Assembly: GCF_002742635.1 (NCBI RefSeq)
Contig: NZ_PEGF01000001.1
Location: 2,170,001 to 2,234,000, forward strand
Source: Caulobacter sp. X
Lineage (GTDB): Bacteria > Pseudomonadota > Alphaproteobacteria > Caulobacterales > Caulobacteraceae
Length of the DNA stretch: 64,000 bases
Direction of reading: 5' to 3'
Positions 21,231 to 29,823 of the stretch are shown here, in pieces. The position numbers and the translations under genes were made by a program. Every line of letters starts with the position of its first letter. The first letter of the stretch is position 1. The notes beneath the pieces were generated by a model. That model was given only the letters and a program-made list of their open reading frames with translations. It was not told the origin of the DNA and ran no database searches.

Positions 21231-21947
21231 ATGCGTCCGTCCGAACGCGCCCCCGACCAGATGCGCGCCGTCACGCTGGAAACCGGCGTCAACCGCTACG
21301 CCGAAGGCTCATGCCTGATCTCGTTTGGCCACACCAAGGTGCTGGTCACCGCCACGGTCGAGGAGAACCTGCCGGGCTGGCTGCGCAACAAGGGCCAGGG
21401 CTGGGTCACCGCCGAGTACGGCATGCTGCCGCGCGCTACCCACAGCCGCGGTCGCCGCGAGGCCGCCGCCGGCAAGCAGAGCGGCCGCACCCAGGAAATC
21501 CAGCGCCTGATCGGCCGTTCCCTGCGCGCGGTCGTCGACCTCAAGGCCCTGGGCGAGCGCCAGATCACGCTGGACTGCGACGTCGTGCAGGCCGACGGCG
21601 GCACCCGCACCGCCTCGATCACCGGCGCCTGGGTCGCCCTGCGCCTGGCGACCAAGTACCTGCTGGACGAGGGCGTGCTGAAGACCGACCCGATCATCGG
21701 CCAGGTGGCCGCCGTCTCGTGCGGCGTCTTCAATGACACGCCTGTCCTCGACCTGGACTACGAAGAAGACTCCAGCGCCGAGGCCGACAGCAACTTCGTG
21801 CTGACCAACGCCGGCGACATCGTCGAAATCCAGGCGACCGGCGAGAAGCGCGGCTTCACCCGCGCCGAGTTCGAGGCGCTGTACGGCTTGGCTGAAAAGG
21901 GCATTGGCGAGCTGTTCACCCTGCAGCGCGCGGCGATCGAGGGCTAA
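21231..21947 (+). CDS. rph: Ribonuclease PH
   Basis: 238 residues, the family's usual size. Motifs [100 protein letters not shown] and [20 protein letters not shown] cover the phosphate- and RNA-binding sites. It is a hexameric phosphorolytic 3' exonuclease that trims tRNA precursors. Followed by the HtrA-like gene with a 76-base gap. Confidence 0.98.
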   Translation: MRPSERAPDQMRAVTLETGVNRYAEGSCLISFGHTKVLVTATVEENLPGWLRNKGQGWVTAEYGMLPRATHSRGRREAAAGKQSGRTQEIQRLIGRSLRAVVDLKALGERQITLDCDVVQADGGTRTASITGAWVALRLATKYLLDEGVLKTDPIIGQVAAVSCGVFNDTPVLDLDYEEDSSAEADSNFVLTNAGDIVEIQATGEKRGFTRAEFEALYGLAEKGIGELFTLQRAAIEG

Positions 21948-22023
21948 CCCCCTCTCGTCGGGCCCCTCTTGTCGGGAAAGGCGCCAGGACCCAGATTCAA
22001 ATCCTGAAGATCAGGAGTTCTGC

Positions 22024-23001
22024 TTGCCCACCCCGTTCGAAGGTTACGAAGTCGAAGCGCGCCTGCGTCCGTCGGCCGAAGCCTATCGGTTCGACCTCGA
22101 CCAGACGCTGGCCAGCGTCGTGGCGCTTGAGGCGAAGGTCCCGGCCGACGCCTACACCGCCGCGATCCTGGGGACCGAGCGTGTCGGCAACGGCGTCGTC
22201 ATCGGGCCCTCGGGACTGGTGCTGACCATGGCCTATCTGATCACAGAGGCCGAAGAGGTCGTGCTGACCCGCAATGACGGCCGCCGTGTTCCGGCTCACG
22301 TGCTGGGCCTCGACAGTCGTTCGGGTCTTGGCCTGGTTCAGGCGCTGGAGCCGCTGGACCTGCCGGTCATCACCCTGGGAAGCGCCCAGGATCTCGAAGC
22401 GGGCGCGCCCGTCATCGCCGCCGGCGCGGGCGGTCGCGCCCACGCCGCCGCCAGCAAGGTCCTGGCCCGCATCCCGTTCGCCGGCTACTGGGAGTACCTG
22501 CTGGACGAGGCGATCATCACCGCGCCCGCGCATCCGCACTGGAGCGGCGCGGCGCTGATCGGCCCCAAGGGAGACCTCGTTGGCCTGGGTTCACTGACGC
22601 TGGAGGGCCGCGACCAGAACGGCGACACGCGCCCGCTCAATATGTTCGTGCCCGCAGAACTGCTGCCGCCGATCCTCGACGACTTGGCGCGCGGACGCTC
22701 GCCGCACCCGCCCCGGCCTTGGCTGGGGGTCTTCGCGCAGGAAATGGAGAACCATGTCGTGGTCGTGGGCATCTCGCCCAAGGGTCCCGCGGCGCGCGCC
22801 GAGATCAAGCCCGGCGACCTGATCCTGGCTGTCGACGGCAAGCCCGTCTCGGATCTGACCGAATTCTACGCCGTCATGTGGAGCCTGGGCGAAGCTGGCG
22901 TGACCGTGCCCCTCAAGATTCTGCGTGAGGGCGACGCCTTCGAGGTGGAAGTCCGGTCGATGGACCGCAACAGCCTGCTGAAGAAACGACGGCTGAACTA
23001 G
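22024..23001 (+). CDS. HtrA/DegP-like protein with degenerate catalytic triad plus PDZ domain
   Basis: About 325 residues from a TTG start at 22024 (CAGGAG at six bases). The trypsin-like fold is recognisable, but the His position of the usual LTNxHV motif reads LTMAYL (Tyr71) and the Asp position of DLALL reads GLGLV (Gly101); only a Ser in HWSGAAL (Ser174) remains, in an altered context. A PDZ domain follows (about residues 230-315; WLGVFAQEMENHVVVVGISP, KGPAARAEIKPGDLILAVDG). No signal peptide is seen, so it is probably cytoplasmic. Inferred: a pseudoprotease acting as a peptide-binding scaffold or chaperone. Its stop overlaps the stop of the convergent XRE gene by four bases. Confidence 0.8.
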   Translation: MPTPFEGYEVEARLRPSAEAYRFDLDQTLASVVALEAKVPADAYTAAILGTERVGNGVVIGPSGLVLTMAYLITEAEEVVLTRNDGRRVPAHVLGLDSRSGLGLVQALEPLDLPVITLGSAQDLEAGAPVIAAGAGGRAHAAASKVLARIPFAGYWEYLLDEAIITAPAHPHWSGAALIGPKGDLVGLGSLTLEGRDQNGDTRPLNMFVPAELLPPILDDLARGRSPHPPRPWLGVFAQEMENHVVVVGISPKGPAARAEIKPGDLILAVDGKPVSDLTEFYAVMWSLGEAGVTVPLKILREGDAFEVEVRSMDRNSLLKKRRLN

Positions 23002-23228
23002 TCTTCCTCATAACCGGCGGGCGGGCCGCTTTCGAAAGTCAGCAGGTCTCCCGGCTGGCATTGCAGCTCTCGGCACAGGGCGTCCAGGGTCGAGAACCGC
23101 ACCGCCCGGGCCTTGCCGGTCTTCAGGATCGACAGGTTGGCGATCGTTACACCCACCCGGTCAGACAGTTCCGTCAGCGACATGCGGCGGTCCAGCAGCA
23201 CGCGGTCAAGGTTTACGCGGACGGGCAT
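22998..23228 (-). CDS. XRE/Cro-family helix-turn-helix regulator (YozG-like)
   Basis: 76 residues. A helix-turn-helix (LTELSDRVGVTIANLSILKT) is followed by FSTLDALCRELQCQPGDLLTFE, the pattern of the HTH_26/YozG group. These small regulators are commonly encoded beside DUF2975 membrane proteins, as here (17-base gap), and are thought to control that pair. ATG 23228 begins the conserved part; longer upstream frames run over the DUF2975 gene in another register. Confidence 0.88.
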   Translation of the reverse strand: MPVRVNLDRVLLDRRMSLTELSDRVGVTIANLSILKTGKARAVRFSTLDALCRELQCQPGDLLTFESGPPAGYEED

Positions 23229-23245
23229 AGAAAAATCGCTCCGGG

Positions 23246-23779
23246 TCAGATCGTCAGTTCGGCTTCGCGACGAAGGCGCGCGCCTTCGCGGAACACCTCG
23301 GCCAGCACGAACACCACCAGCACCGAGAACCAGGCGGTCAGGGTGAAGCTGTCGTCGATGACCTTGGTCTTGGGGGCCAGCCAGCGGGCCATGCCTGAGA
23401 AGACGTAGCGGCCGACCTCGAGCCCCGCGAGCACCAGGCCGATCAGGCGCAGCCGCACGACATTGTCGGGGTGGAAGGGGTCGCCGGCGGTCAGGGTCGC
23501 GAAGATCTTGCGCAGGCGCTCGACGATCACCATCCAGCCGCCCAGCAGCAGCGCCCAGGCGGCCAGGGCGCCGGCGAACAGCGGACCGTCGCGACTGACG
23601 GCTTCGACCGCATCGCTGATCGGCAACATCGAGGCCAGCAGTTCTGGATTGAAACTGAACAGCAGGGCGACCAGCGTGAACAGCGACAGAAGGCTGACGA
23701 AGATCCAAAGCCCGACGTAGATCACGTCCAGGATGATCTTCAGGAAACTCGAAACGGAGCCTGGCCCCAAGGCGCGCAT
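23246..23779 (-). CDS. DUF2975 membrane protein
   Basis: 177 residues with four predicted transmembrane helices: around residues 13-35, 60-80, 105-125 and 140-160 (for example [20 protein letters not shown] and [20 protein letters not shown]). The segment [20 protein letters not shown] is typical of DUF2975. Function unknown; the family travels with a YozG-type XRE regulator, which is the next gene downstream. Ends with a charged tail (RREAELTI). Confidence 0.88.
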   Translation of the reverse strand: MRALGPGSVSSFLKIILDVIYVGLWIFVSLLSLFTLVALLFSFNPELLASMLPISDAVEAVSRDGPLFAGALAAWALLLGGWMVIVERLRKIFATLTAGDPFHPDNVVRLRLIGLVLAGLEVGRYVFSGMARWLAPKTKVIDDSFTLTAWFSVLVVFVLAEVFREGARLRREAELTI

Positions 23780-23860
23780 GGCTGCTCCCCGACAGCGACG
23801 CTGAACAGGACGCCCCGCTTCGCGGAAGACGTCAAACGGCGACCTTCGCCGGACTTGGCC

Positions 23861-23977
23861 CTAGAGCGTCTGCGCCACGAACGCCACGGCCGAGACCGGC
23901 ACGGCCACGATCAACGCGGCGGTGATGGCGGTCATGACGACCTTGTCGGCGAGGCGGAACAGGCGGGCGGCGGACAT
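23861..23977 (-). CDS. Very small membrane protein, 38 residues
   Basis: [20 protein letters not shown] begins a 38-residue product whose residues 13-36 form one hydrophobic helix. The Shine-Dalgarno is weak (CCGGAAAAC). Upstream on the minus strand, GGAAC (24061-24057) and TGTT (24039-24036) are separated by 17 bases, one base off the general-stress promoter form seen elsewhere in this window. It is 81 bases upstream of the DUF2975 gene. I do not recognise it; the call rests on the coherent helix and the possible promoter. Confidence 0.5.
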   Translation of the reverse strand: MSAARLFRLADKVVMTAITAALIVAVPVSAVAFVAQTL

Positions 23978-24142
23978 CGGGTTTTCCGGTTCAAGAGATG
24001 GACGGGCGTCGAACGATCCGGCGCTGTCCACGATCAACAAATAGGACCCGATTTCCGTTCCGCCAATCACGATTATCGAAAAACGATATTAAACTATAGT
24101 AATGTTGCGTCGTGGCCCGGCGGCGTGTCCCAGGAGACACAA

Positions 24143-24736
24143 TCAGCTGGCGCTGGGGTCGCTGGCCACCATCGAGCCCCGCTTCGAGACAACCTCGAAC
24201 CAATCCGCGAGCGCGGGCCGCCCTTGGCGCCAGTCGACGACCTTCCGCGCGTCGAGATAACCAAGCTGGGCCGCGACCGCGATCTCGCCGATGCAGAATC
24301 GATCAGCCGACAGGGCCGCGCGCTCGAACAGGTCCAACGCCGCCGCGATGGCCTTCAGCTGGCGATCGAACACGTCCTGACGGTGCTCGCCCTCGGGTCG
24401 CATGCGTTCGCGGACGACCAGCAGGGCCGCGTCGCCCATGCCGTCAGCGGCGGCCTCCAGCGTCAGGGCGCGGTGGCGCTCGGGCTGGCGTTCGGGGATC
24501 AGGCGGGGCTGGGCCAGTCCATCGAGATAGTCGCAGATCACCGCGGAATCATAGACCGCCTCGCCGTCGTCGGTGACCAGGGTCGGGATCTTGTTCAGCG
24601 GGTTCAACGCGCGGACGGCCTCGTCTTGATACGGCGAAGCTGGCTCAAGCGTGATGCGGTCGGCGAGGCCTTTTTCGAGAGCCAGGACACGAACCTTGCG
24701 CGCAAATGGCGACAGGGCGGAGTAAAGGAGCCGCAT
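24143..24736 (-). CDS. Glutathione S-transferase family protein
   Basis: 197 residues. An N-terminal thioredoxin-like GST domain ([40 protein letters not shown] with cis-Pro) is followed by an all-helical C-terminal domain. The catalytic Ser/Cys position near residue 9 (SPFARK) suggests a Ser-type enzyme related to YibF-like GSTs. It would conjugate or reduce small electrophiles with glutathione in the cytosol. ATG 24736 has AGGAAA upstream; longer in-frame starts extend into the divergent rdgB. Divergent from rdgB across only 33 bases. Confidence 0.9.
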   Translation of the reverse strand: MRLLYSALSPFARKVRVLALEKGLADRITLEPASPYQDEAVRALNPLNKIPTLVTDDGEAVYDSAVICDYLDGLAQPRLIPERQPERHRALTLEAAADGMGDAALLVVRERMRPEGEHRQDVFDRQLKAIAAALDLFERAALSADRFCIGEIAVAAQLGYLDARKVVDWRQGRPALADWFEVVSKRGSMVASDPSAS

Positions 24737-24769
24737 CGAACTGTTTTCCTTAGCTGCCCGGAGGGACGA

Positions 24770-25372
24770 ATGGCGCTGAAGCTTGAGATGGGAATGAAGC
24801 TTGTGGCCGCCACCCACAATCCTGGCAAGGTTCCCGAGATCATGGCCCTGCTGGACGGCCGCTTCGAGATCGTCACGGCGGGCCAGCTGGGTCTGCCCGA
24901 GCCCGAAGAGACCGAGAGCACCTTCGTCGGCAACGCCCTGCTGAAGGCCCGCCATGCGGCCGACCGGTCGGGCCTTGTCGCCCTGGCCGACGACTCGGGC
25001 CTCTCGATCGCCGCGCTCGGCGGCTCTCCCGGCGTCTACTCGGCCCGATGGGCGGGCCCTGGCAAGGACTTCGCCGCGGCCATGCGCAAGGTCGAGGAGC
25101 GGCTGGAAGAGACGAGCTCCGACGATCGCTCGGCCTGGTTCACCTCGGCCCTGGCCGTGGCGTGGCCGAACGGCCCGGCCGTCGTCGTCGAAGGCCGCAT
25201 CGACGGCGCCCTGACCTTCCCGCCGCGCGGCGACCGCGGCTTCGGCTACGACCCGATCTTCGTTCCCGAAGGTCACGAGACGACCTTCGGCGAGATGGAG
25301 CCCGCGGCGAAGGACGCCATGAGTCATCGCGCCCGCGCCTTCGCCAAGCTGAAGGCGGCGCTGTTTGAGTGA
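24770..25372 (+). CDS. rdgB: RdgB/HAM1 non-canonical purine NTP pyrophosphatase
   Basis: 200 residues. Motifs [76 protein letters not shown] and [11 protein letters not shown] are diagnostic of the ITP/XTP/dITP pyrophosphatase family that cleans the nucleotide pool. GGAGGG precedes the ATG. The stop overlaps the hemW TTG start by eight bases, so the two are co-translated. Confidence 0.97.
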   Translation: MALKLEMGMKLVAATHNPGKVPEIMALLDGRFEIVTAGQLGLPEPEETESTFVGNALLKARHAADRSGLVALADDSGLSIAALGGSPGVYSARWAGPGKDFAAAMRKVEERLEETSSDDRSAWFTSALAVAWPNGPAVVVEGRIDGALTFPPRGDRGFGYDPIFVPEGHETTFGEMEPAAKDAMSHRARAFAKLKAALFE

Positions 25373-26513
25373 CCGGACGGAACTGGGCGTCTACGTCCAC
25401 TGGCCCTACTGCGCGCGCATCTGCCCCTATTGCGACTTCAACGTCGTCCGCGACCGGGGCCGGTCCGAAGAGAAGGCGGCGCTCGCCGACGCCATCGTCG
25501 CGGACCTTGAGTCCCAGCGCGCCCTGACCGGCGAACGGGCCCTCCTGTCGATCTTTTTCGGTGGGGGCACGCCCTCGCTGATGGATCCGGCGCAGGTCGC
25601 CCGGGTGATCGAGACGGCCAAGCGCCTCTGGTCGCCAGCGGATGACCTCGAGATCAGTCTTGAGGCCAATCCGACCGACGCGGAGACCGACCGTTTCGCC
25701 GCTCTGGCCGACGCAGGCGTCCAACGGCTGTCGCTTGGCGTCCAGGCGCTTGACGACGCCGCGCTCAAGACCCTGGGCCGCAACCACGACGCCGGCGCCG
25801 CGCGGCGGGCCATGGCGGCGGCTCGTCGCGCGTTTCCGCGCCTCTCGATCGATCTGATCTACGCGCGCCCGGGACAATCCGACGCCGCCTGGCGGACCGA
25901 GCTGGCGGAGGCCCTGGCGGCGGAGCCGGAACACGTCTCGCCCTATCAACTGACCATCGAGGCGGGAACAGCCTTCGACCGGGCCGTGGGTCGGGGAACG
26001 CTGAAGGTCCCGGACGAAGACCTCGCCGCCACGCTGTTCGAGACGACGCAGGAGGTTCTGGAGGCCGCGGGCTTCGACGCCTACGAGGTGTCAAACCATG
26101 CCCGGGGCGAGGCGGCCCGCTCCCGGCACAATCTCGTCTACTGGCGGGGCGTGGACTATGTCGGCGTGGGCCCGGGCGCGCACGGACGGCTCGCCCTGCC
26201 CGAGGGACGCGCGGCCACCGCGGCCCACCGCGCGATCGGCGACTATGTCGCCGCCGTTGAACGGACGGGACTTGGCTTTGCGAAGGAAATCCTTACGCCA
26301 GAAGAGGCCGCCGAGGAGCGGCTGGTGCTGGGCTTGCGAATCGACGCGGGCGTTTCGTTCGACGAAATGACGCCGCTGGATCTAAGACCAGGCACGCCCA
26401 AGGTGCGCGATCTCGTAGAGGCGGGCCTGCTGGTCGACGACCCCAATCGTTTGCGCGCGACAAGGGCGGGTCGTCTTGTCCTGGATCGGCTGACAGGCCT
26501 GCTTGCGACCTGA
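25365..26513 (+). CDS. hemW: HemW-like radical SAM heme chaperone
   Basis: 382 residues starting at TTG 25365. The radical SAM cluster motif CxxxCxxC is in [12 protein letters not shown], with [27 protein letters not shown] and DLIYARPGQ further on, and a HemN C-terminal domain. It has the YxHWPYC arrangement of HemW, which transfers heme, rather than of true coproporphyrinogen dehydrogenase HemN, which carries an additional N-terminal Cys pattern. The frame overlaps rdgB by eight bases, a common rdgB-hemW arrangement. Confidence 0.93.
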   Translation: MSDRTELGVYVHWPYCARICPYCDFNVVRDRGRSEEKAALADAIVADLESQRALTGERALLSIFFGGGTPSLMDPAQVARVIETAKRLWSPADDLEISLEANPTDAETDRFAALADAGVQRLSLGVQALDDAALKTLGRNHDAGAARRAMAAARRAFPRLSIDLIYARPGQSDAAWRTELAEALAAEPEHVSPYQLTIEAGTAFDRAVGRGTLKVPDEDLAATLFETTQEVLEAAGFDAYEVSNHARGEAARSRHNLVYWRGVDYVGVGPGAHGRLALPEGRAATAAHRAIGDYVAAVERTGLGFAKEILTPEEAAEERLVLGLRIDAGVSFDEMTPLDLRPGTPKVRDLVEAGLLVDDPNRLRATRAGRLVLDRLTGLLAT

Positions 26514-26591
26514 TATGAGGATGGCCCGCGAAGGTTTAGCGCGGGCGAGTGCTACCAACTAAGATTGAGCGACATCCGAAGGACGCCTGGT

Positions 26592-27464
26592 TTGAGCCGT
26601 CAGCCTCCCCCGCCCGCCCTGTCAGACGCGCCGCTCGCGCCGGGGCTCTACCTGGTGGCGACGCCGATCGGCAATCTGCGCGACATCACCTTGCGCGCCC
26701 TGGACGTGCTGGCGGGCTGCGACGTGCTGCTGGCCGAGGACACCCGGGTCACCGGAAAGCTATTGTCCGCCTACGGAATCCGGACGCGGCTGGAGCGCCA
26801 TGACGAACATGTCGCCGAGCGCGCCATTCCTGGCATCCTCGAGCGCCTCGAAGCGGGGGAGCGCGTCGCGCTGGTCTCCGACGCTGGAACGCCGATGGTG
26901 TCCGATCCTGGCTATCGCCTGGCCCGGGAGGCGATCGCGGCCGGCCATCCGGTGATCCCGATCCCCGGCGCCTCGGCGGCGCTCGCGGCCCTGACGCTCG
27001 CCGGCCTGCCGACGGACCGCTTTCTGTTCGCCGGCTTCCCGCCGCCCAAGAGCGCCGCGCGCCGCACCTTCCTGGAAGAGTTCGCCAATGTCCGCGCGAC
27101 CCTGATCTTCTATGAAGGCGCGTCCCGGGTCGCCGACTCCCTTGCCGACATGGCGGCCGTATTCGGCCCAAGGCCGGCCGCAGTGTGCCGGGAGCTGACG
27201 AAGCTATACGAGACCTGCGTACGCGGAAGCCTTGCGGAGCTGGCCGCTGATCCCCGGTTCGACGCGCCCAAGGGCGAGATCGTCATCCTGGTCGGCCCCG
27301 GGGTCGAGAAGGCCGCCAGCGCGGATGACGTCGACGCCGCCCTGCGGGAGGCGCTCTCCAGGCTCCCGCTCGGCGAGGCGGCCTCCGAGGTCGCCAAGGC
27401 CTTTGGCCTGTCGCGCAAGGACCTCTATCGTCAGGCGCTCGCCCTCAAGGAGGCCGCGGGATGA
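26592..27464 (+). CDS. rsmI: 16S rRNA (cytidine1402-2'-O)-methyltransferase
   Basis: About 290 residues. The tetrapyrrole methylase fold shows GLYLVATPIGNLRDITLRAL, LLAEDTRVTGKLLSAYGI, RVALVSDAGTPMVSDPGYRL, PIPGASAALAALTLAGLPTD and EGASRVADSLADM. RsmI modifies C1402 in the ribosomal decoding centre. TTG 26592 is chosen because GAAGGA lies eight bases upstream; an in-frame TTG at 26565 would add nine residues without a ribosome binding site. The stop overlaps the yraN start (ATGA). Confidence 0.94.
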   Translation: MSRQPPPPALSDAPLAPGLYLVATPIGNLRDITLRALDVLAGCDVLLAEDTRVTGKLLSAYGIRTRLERHDEHVAERAIPGILERLEAGERVALVSDAGTPMVSDPGYRLAREAIAAGHPVIPIPGASAALAALTLAGLPTDRFLFAGFPPPKSAARRTFLEEFANVRATLIFYEGASRVADSLADMAAVFGPRPAAVCRELTKLYETCVRGSLAELAADPRFDAPKGEIVILVGPGVEKAASADDVDAALREALSRLPLGEAASEVAKAFGLSRKDLYRQALALKEAAG

Positions 27465-27859
27465 CGGCCAGCGCGCGCCAGATCCGGGGCGCGGCGGCGC
27501 GTAAGCTCGGCCGGCGCGCCGAGGTCCTGGCCGCGCTGTGGCTGATGGCCAAGGGCTATCGGATCCTAGGCTTCCGCCTGGCGACGCCTCTGGGCGAAAT
27601 CGACCTTCTGGCGCAACGCGGCGGCGTCCTGGCCGTTGTGGAGGTCAAGCAACGGGCCACCATCGAGGACGCTCTGGACGCCGTGACGCCCACCCAGCGC
27701 GATCGCCTACGCCGCGCCGCCGCTCATCTAACCGCGCACCGGGCCGGCCTGCGCGCGCTTGAAACACGTCTCGACCTGATCGCCTTGTCGCCCGGCCGGG
27801 CGCCGCGCCATCTGCCCGACGCGTGGGGAGCCGAGCTCTCCCAAGGCGGTTGCCTATGA
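27461..27859 (+). CDS. UPF0102 (YraN-like) predicted endonuclease
   Basis: 132 residues. The UPF0102 pattern GRRAEVLAALWLMAKGYRIL, then RLATPLGEIDLLAQRGGVLA and VVEVKQRAT matches the restriction-endonuclease-like core (E-x-D-x-E-x-K). Function in the cell is not established for the family. It is coupled to rsmI upstream and to the SirB1-like gene downstream by four-base overlaps, the usual rsmI-yraN neighbourhood. Confidence 0.92.
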   Translation: MTASARQIRGAAARKLGRRAEVLAALWLMAKGYRILGFRLATPLGEIDLLAQRGGVLAVVEVKQRATIEDALDAVTPTQRDRLRRAAAHLTAHRAGLRALETRLDLIALSPGRAPRHLPDAWGAELSQGGCL

Positions 27860-28671
27860 CGCGCGACGAGGCCGAGGACATCCTCACCCGAGCCGGCCAG
27901 GGGTCCGACGAGGGTTTCCCACTGTTCGAAGCGGCTCTGGCCTGCGCCGTGCACGACGATCCCAGCCGCGACACCGCCCCGGCCGAGGCTCTGGCCGCCG
28001 AGGCGATCGAGCGCCTGCGCCGGCGACTGGAAACGGAGTCGCCAGAGGAGGCGATCGCCGAGGCGCTGGCGGGCGACCTGCGCCTGACGGGCGACGTTCT
28101 GACCTACGATCACCCGGACAACGCCGACGTGATCGCCATCGCCCACCGGCGCAAGGGGCTGCCCGTGGCGCTGGGCGTCTTCTACCTGCACGCGGCTCGC
28201 GCCGTCGGACTGGAGGTTCACGGCGTCGACTTCCCGGGGCACTTCCTGTTGCGGATTGAGACCGACGAAGGGCCGCTGGCGCTGGATCCCTTCAGCGAAG
28301 GCCGCGTGGTCCTGCCCTCGGAACTGTCCCGGCGCGCGCTTCGCACCGGCCTGATGCCGGATGTCGCCGCGCGGCTGGAACTGCTGATGGCCCCGATCTC
28401 GGATCGCGCCGTGCTGATCCGCTTGCAGAACAACATCTTCGCTCGGGCCCAGCAGGCCAAGGACTGGGTGCGGGCCGAACGCTCGGCCCTGCGTCGCGCT
28501 TTGCTCAATCCCAACGACCACCGCCCTTGGCTGGACGTCGCGGCCGCCCGCGAGGGTCAGGGGGCCCTGGCCGGCGCGCTCCAGGCTTTGTCCCGCGCCC
28601 AGGTCCTCGATGGCGGCGCGGCGATGGCGGCCCGGGCGGCGCGCGAGCGGATGCGGATGCGCCTGAACTGA
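27856..28671 (+). CDS. SirB1/transglutaminase-like fold protein with TPR tail
   Basis: 271 residues. The N-terminal half is a SirB1 (transglut_core2) domain: VIAIAHRRKGLPVALGVFYL, HAARAVGLEVHGVDFPGHFL, then LALDPFSEG. The usual catalytic Cys position of transglutaminases is not obvious, as in other members of this group. The C-terminus is a helical TPR-like segment (WLDVAAAREGQGALAGALQA). Function unknown. ATG 27856 overlaps the yraN stop; it is the last gene of the rdgB-hemW-rsmI-yraN run before gshB. Confidence 0.85.
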   Translation: MTRDEAEDILTRAGQGSDEGFPLFEAALACAVHDDPSRDTAPAEALAAEAIERLRRRLETESPEEAIAEALAGDLRLTGDVLTYDHPDNADVIAIAHRRKGLPVALGVFYLHAARAVGLEVHGVDFPGHFLLRIETDEGPLALDPFSEGRVVLPSELSRRALRTGLMPDVAARLELLMAPISDRAVLIRLQNNIFARAQQAKDWVRAERSALRRALLNPNDHRPWLDVAAAREGQGALAGALQALSRAQVLDGGAAMAARAARERMRMRLN

Positions 28672-28761
28672 CGACTTGTCGGCTTCCGAAGTTGGAGCCG
28701 CGCGCAAGAACGCCTAACTAAGCCGTCGCGCCCAGACGCCGAAAGAACCCCAGGAGCCCCC

Positions 28762-29715
28762 ATGTCGCTGCGAGTCGCCGTCCAGATGGATCCCGTCCTG
28801 GGGATCAACATCGACACCGACACGACCTTCCTGATGATGATGGAGGCTCAGAGCCGGGGTCACCGGCTGTGGTTCTACACCCCGGACAAGCTGTCGCTGG
28901 AGGACGGCCGCGTCTTCGCCCGCGCCCAGCCCCTGGAGGTCTTCGCGGAGAAGGGCGCCCACGCCAAGCTGGGCGAGCCTGTCCTGCTCGACATGAAGGA
29001 CGACGTCGACGTGGTGCTGATGCGCCAGGACCCTCCGTTCGACATGGCCTACATCACCGCGACCCACTTCCTGGAGAAGGTTCACCCCCACACCCTGGTG
29101 GTGAACAATCCCGCCGAGGTGCGCAACGCGCCCGAGAAGCTGTTCGTCACCGACTTCCCCGGCGTTCAGCCGCCAACCCTGATCACCAGCGATCACGAGG
29201 CCATTTACGACTTTCGGGCCCGCCACGGCGATATCGTGCTGAAGCCGCTTTATGGCGGCGGCGGCTCTGGGGTCGCCCGCCTTTTGAAGGACGATCCGAA
29301 CCTCGACGCGCTGCTTGAACTGCACGCCATGATCGGCCGCGAGCAGGTCATCGCCCAGAAATTCGTGCCGGCGGTCAGCAAGGGCGACAAGCGCGTCCTG
29401 CTGGTCGATGGCGAGCCGGTCGGCGCGATCAACCGGGTGCCCGCCGACGGCCAGGTGCGCTCCAACCTGCGGGTCGGCGGTCGCGCCGAGGCGGTCGAAT
29501 TGACCGCGCGCGACCTTGAGCTCTGCAAGATCATCGGACCCGAACTAAAGCGCCGTGGACTGATCTTTGTCGGCATCGACGTCATTGGCGAGTACCTGAC
29601 GGAAATCAACGTCACGTCGCCCACGGGCGCCCAACAGCTGCTGCGTTTCAGCGGCGTCAACGCCGCCGCTGTACTTTGGGAGCGCATCGAGGACATTCGC
29701 CAAGTCCGTGGGTAA
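28762..29715 (+). CDS. gshB: Glutathione synthetase
   Basis: 317 residues, the normal size. N-terminal [20 protein letters not shown] (then [13 protein letters not shown]) and the ATP-grasp part with [16 protein letters not shown] [56 protein letters not shown] and [20 protein letters not shown] are diagnostic. It joins gamma-glutamylcysteine and glycine with ATP. Starts after GGAGCCCC. Followed by a 108-base promoter region in front of comM. Confidence 0.98.
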   Translation: MSLRVAVQMDPVLGINIDTDTTFLMMMEAQSRGHRLWFYTPDKLSLEDGRVFARAQPLEVFAEKGAHAKLGEPVLLDMKDDVDVVLMRQDPPFDMAYITATHFLEKVHPHTLVVNNPAEVRNAPEKLFVTDFPGVQPPTLITSDHEAIYDFRARHGDIVLKPLYGGGGSGVARLLKDDPNLDALLELHAMIGREQVIAQKFVPAVSKGDKRVLLVDGEPVGAINRVPADGQVRSNLRVGGRAEAVELTARDLELCKIIGPELKRRGLIFVGIDVIGEYLTEINVTSPTGAQQLLRFSGVNAAAVLWERIEDIRQVRG

Positions 29716-29790
29716 CTTTTCCCAACTCTCGGATTTTCCTGAAACGTTCGTTTTTCGTTCTTGCTCCTTCCCACGGCCTATGCTGCAAGT

Positions 29791-29799
29791 TGTGGATAA
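29791..29799 (+). promoter_or_regulatory. Perfect DnaA box upstream of comM
   Basis: TGTGGATAA is the exact reverse complement of the consensus DnaA box TTATCCACA. It lies 25 bases before the comM ATG, in the likely promoter or leader. Caulobacter DnaA is known to act as a transcription factor; whether this single box is used is inference. Confidence 0.55.
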
Positions 29800-29823
29800 A
29801 TTGATCATCCGCAAGGCAGGAGC

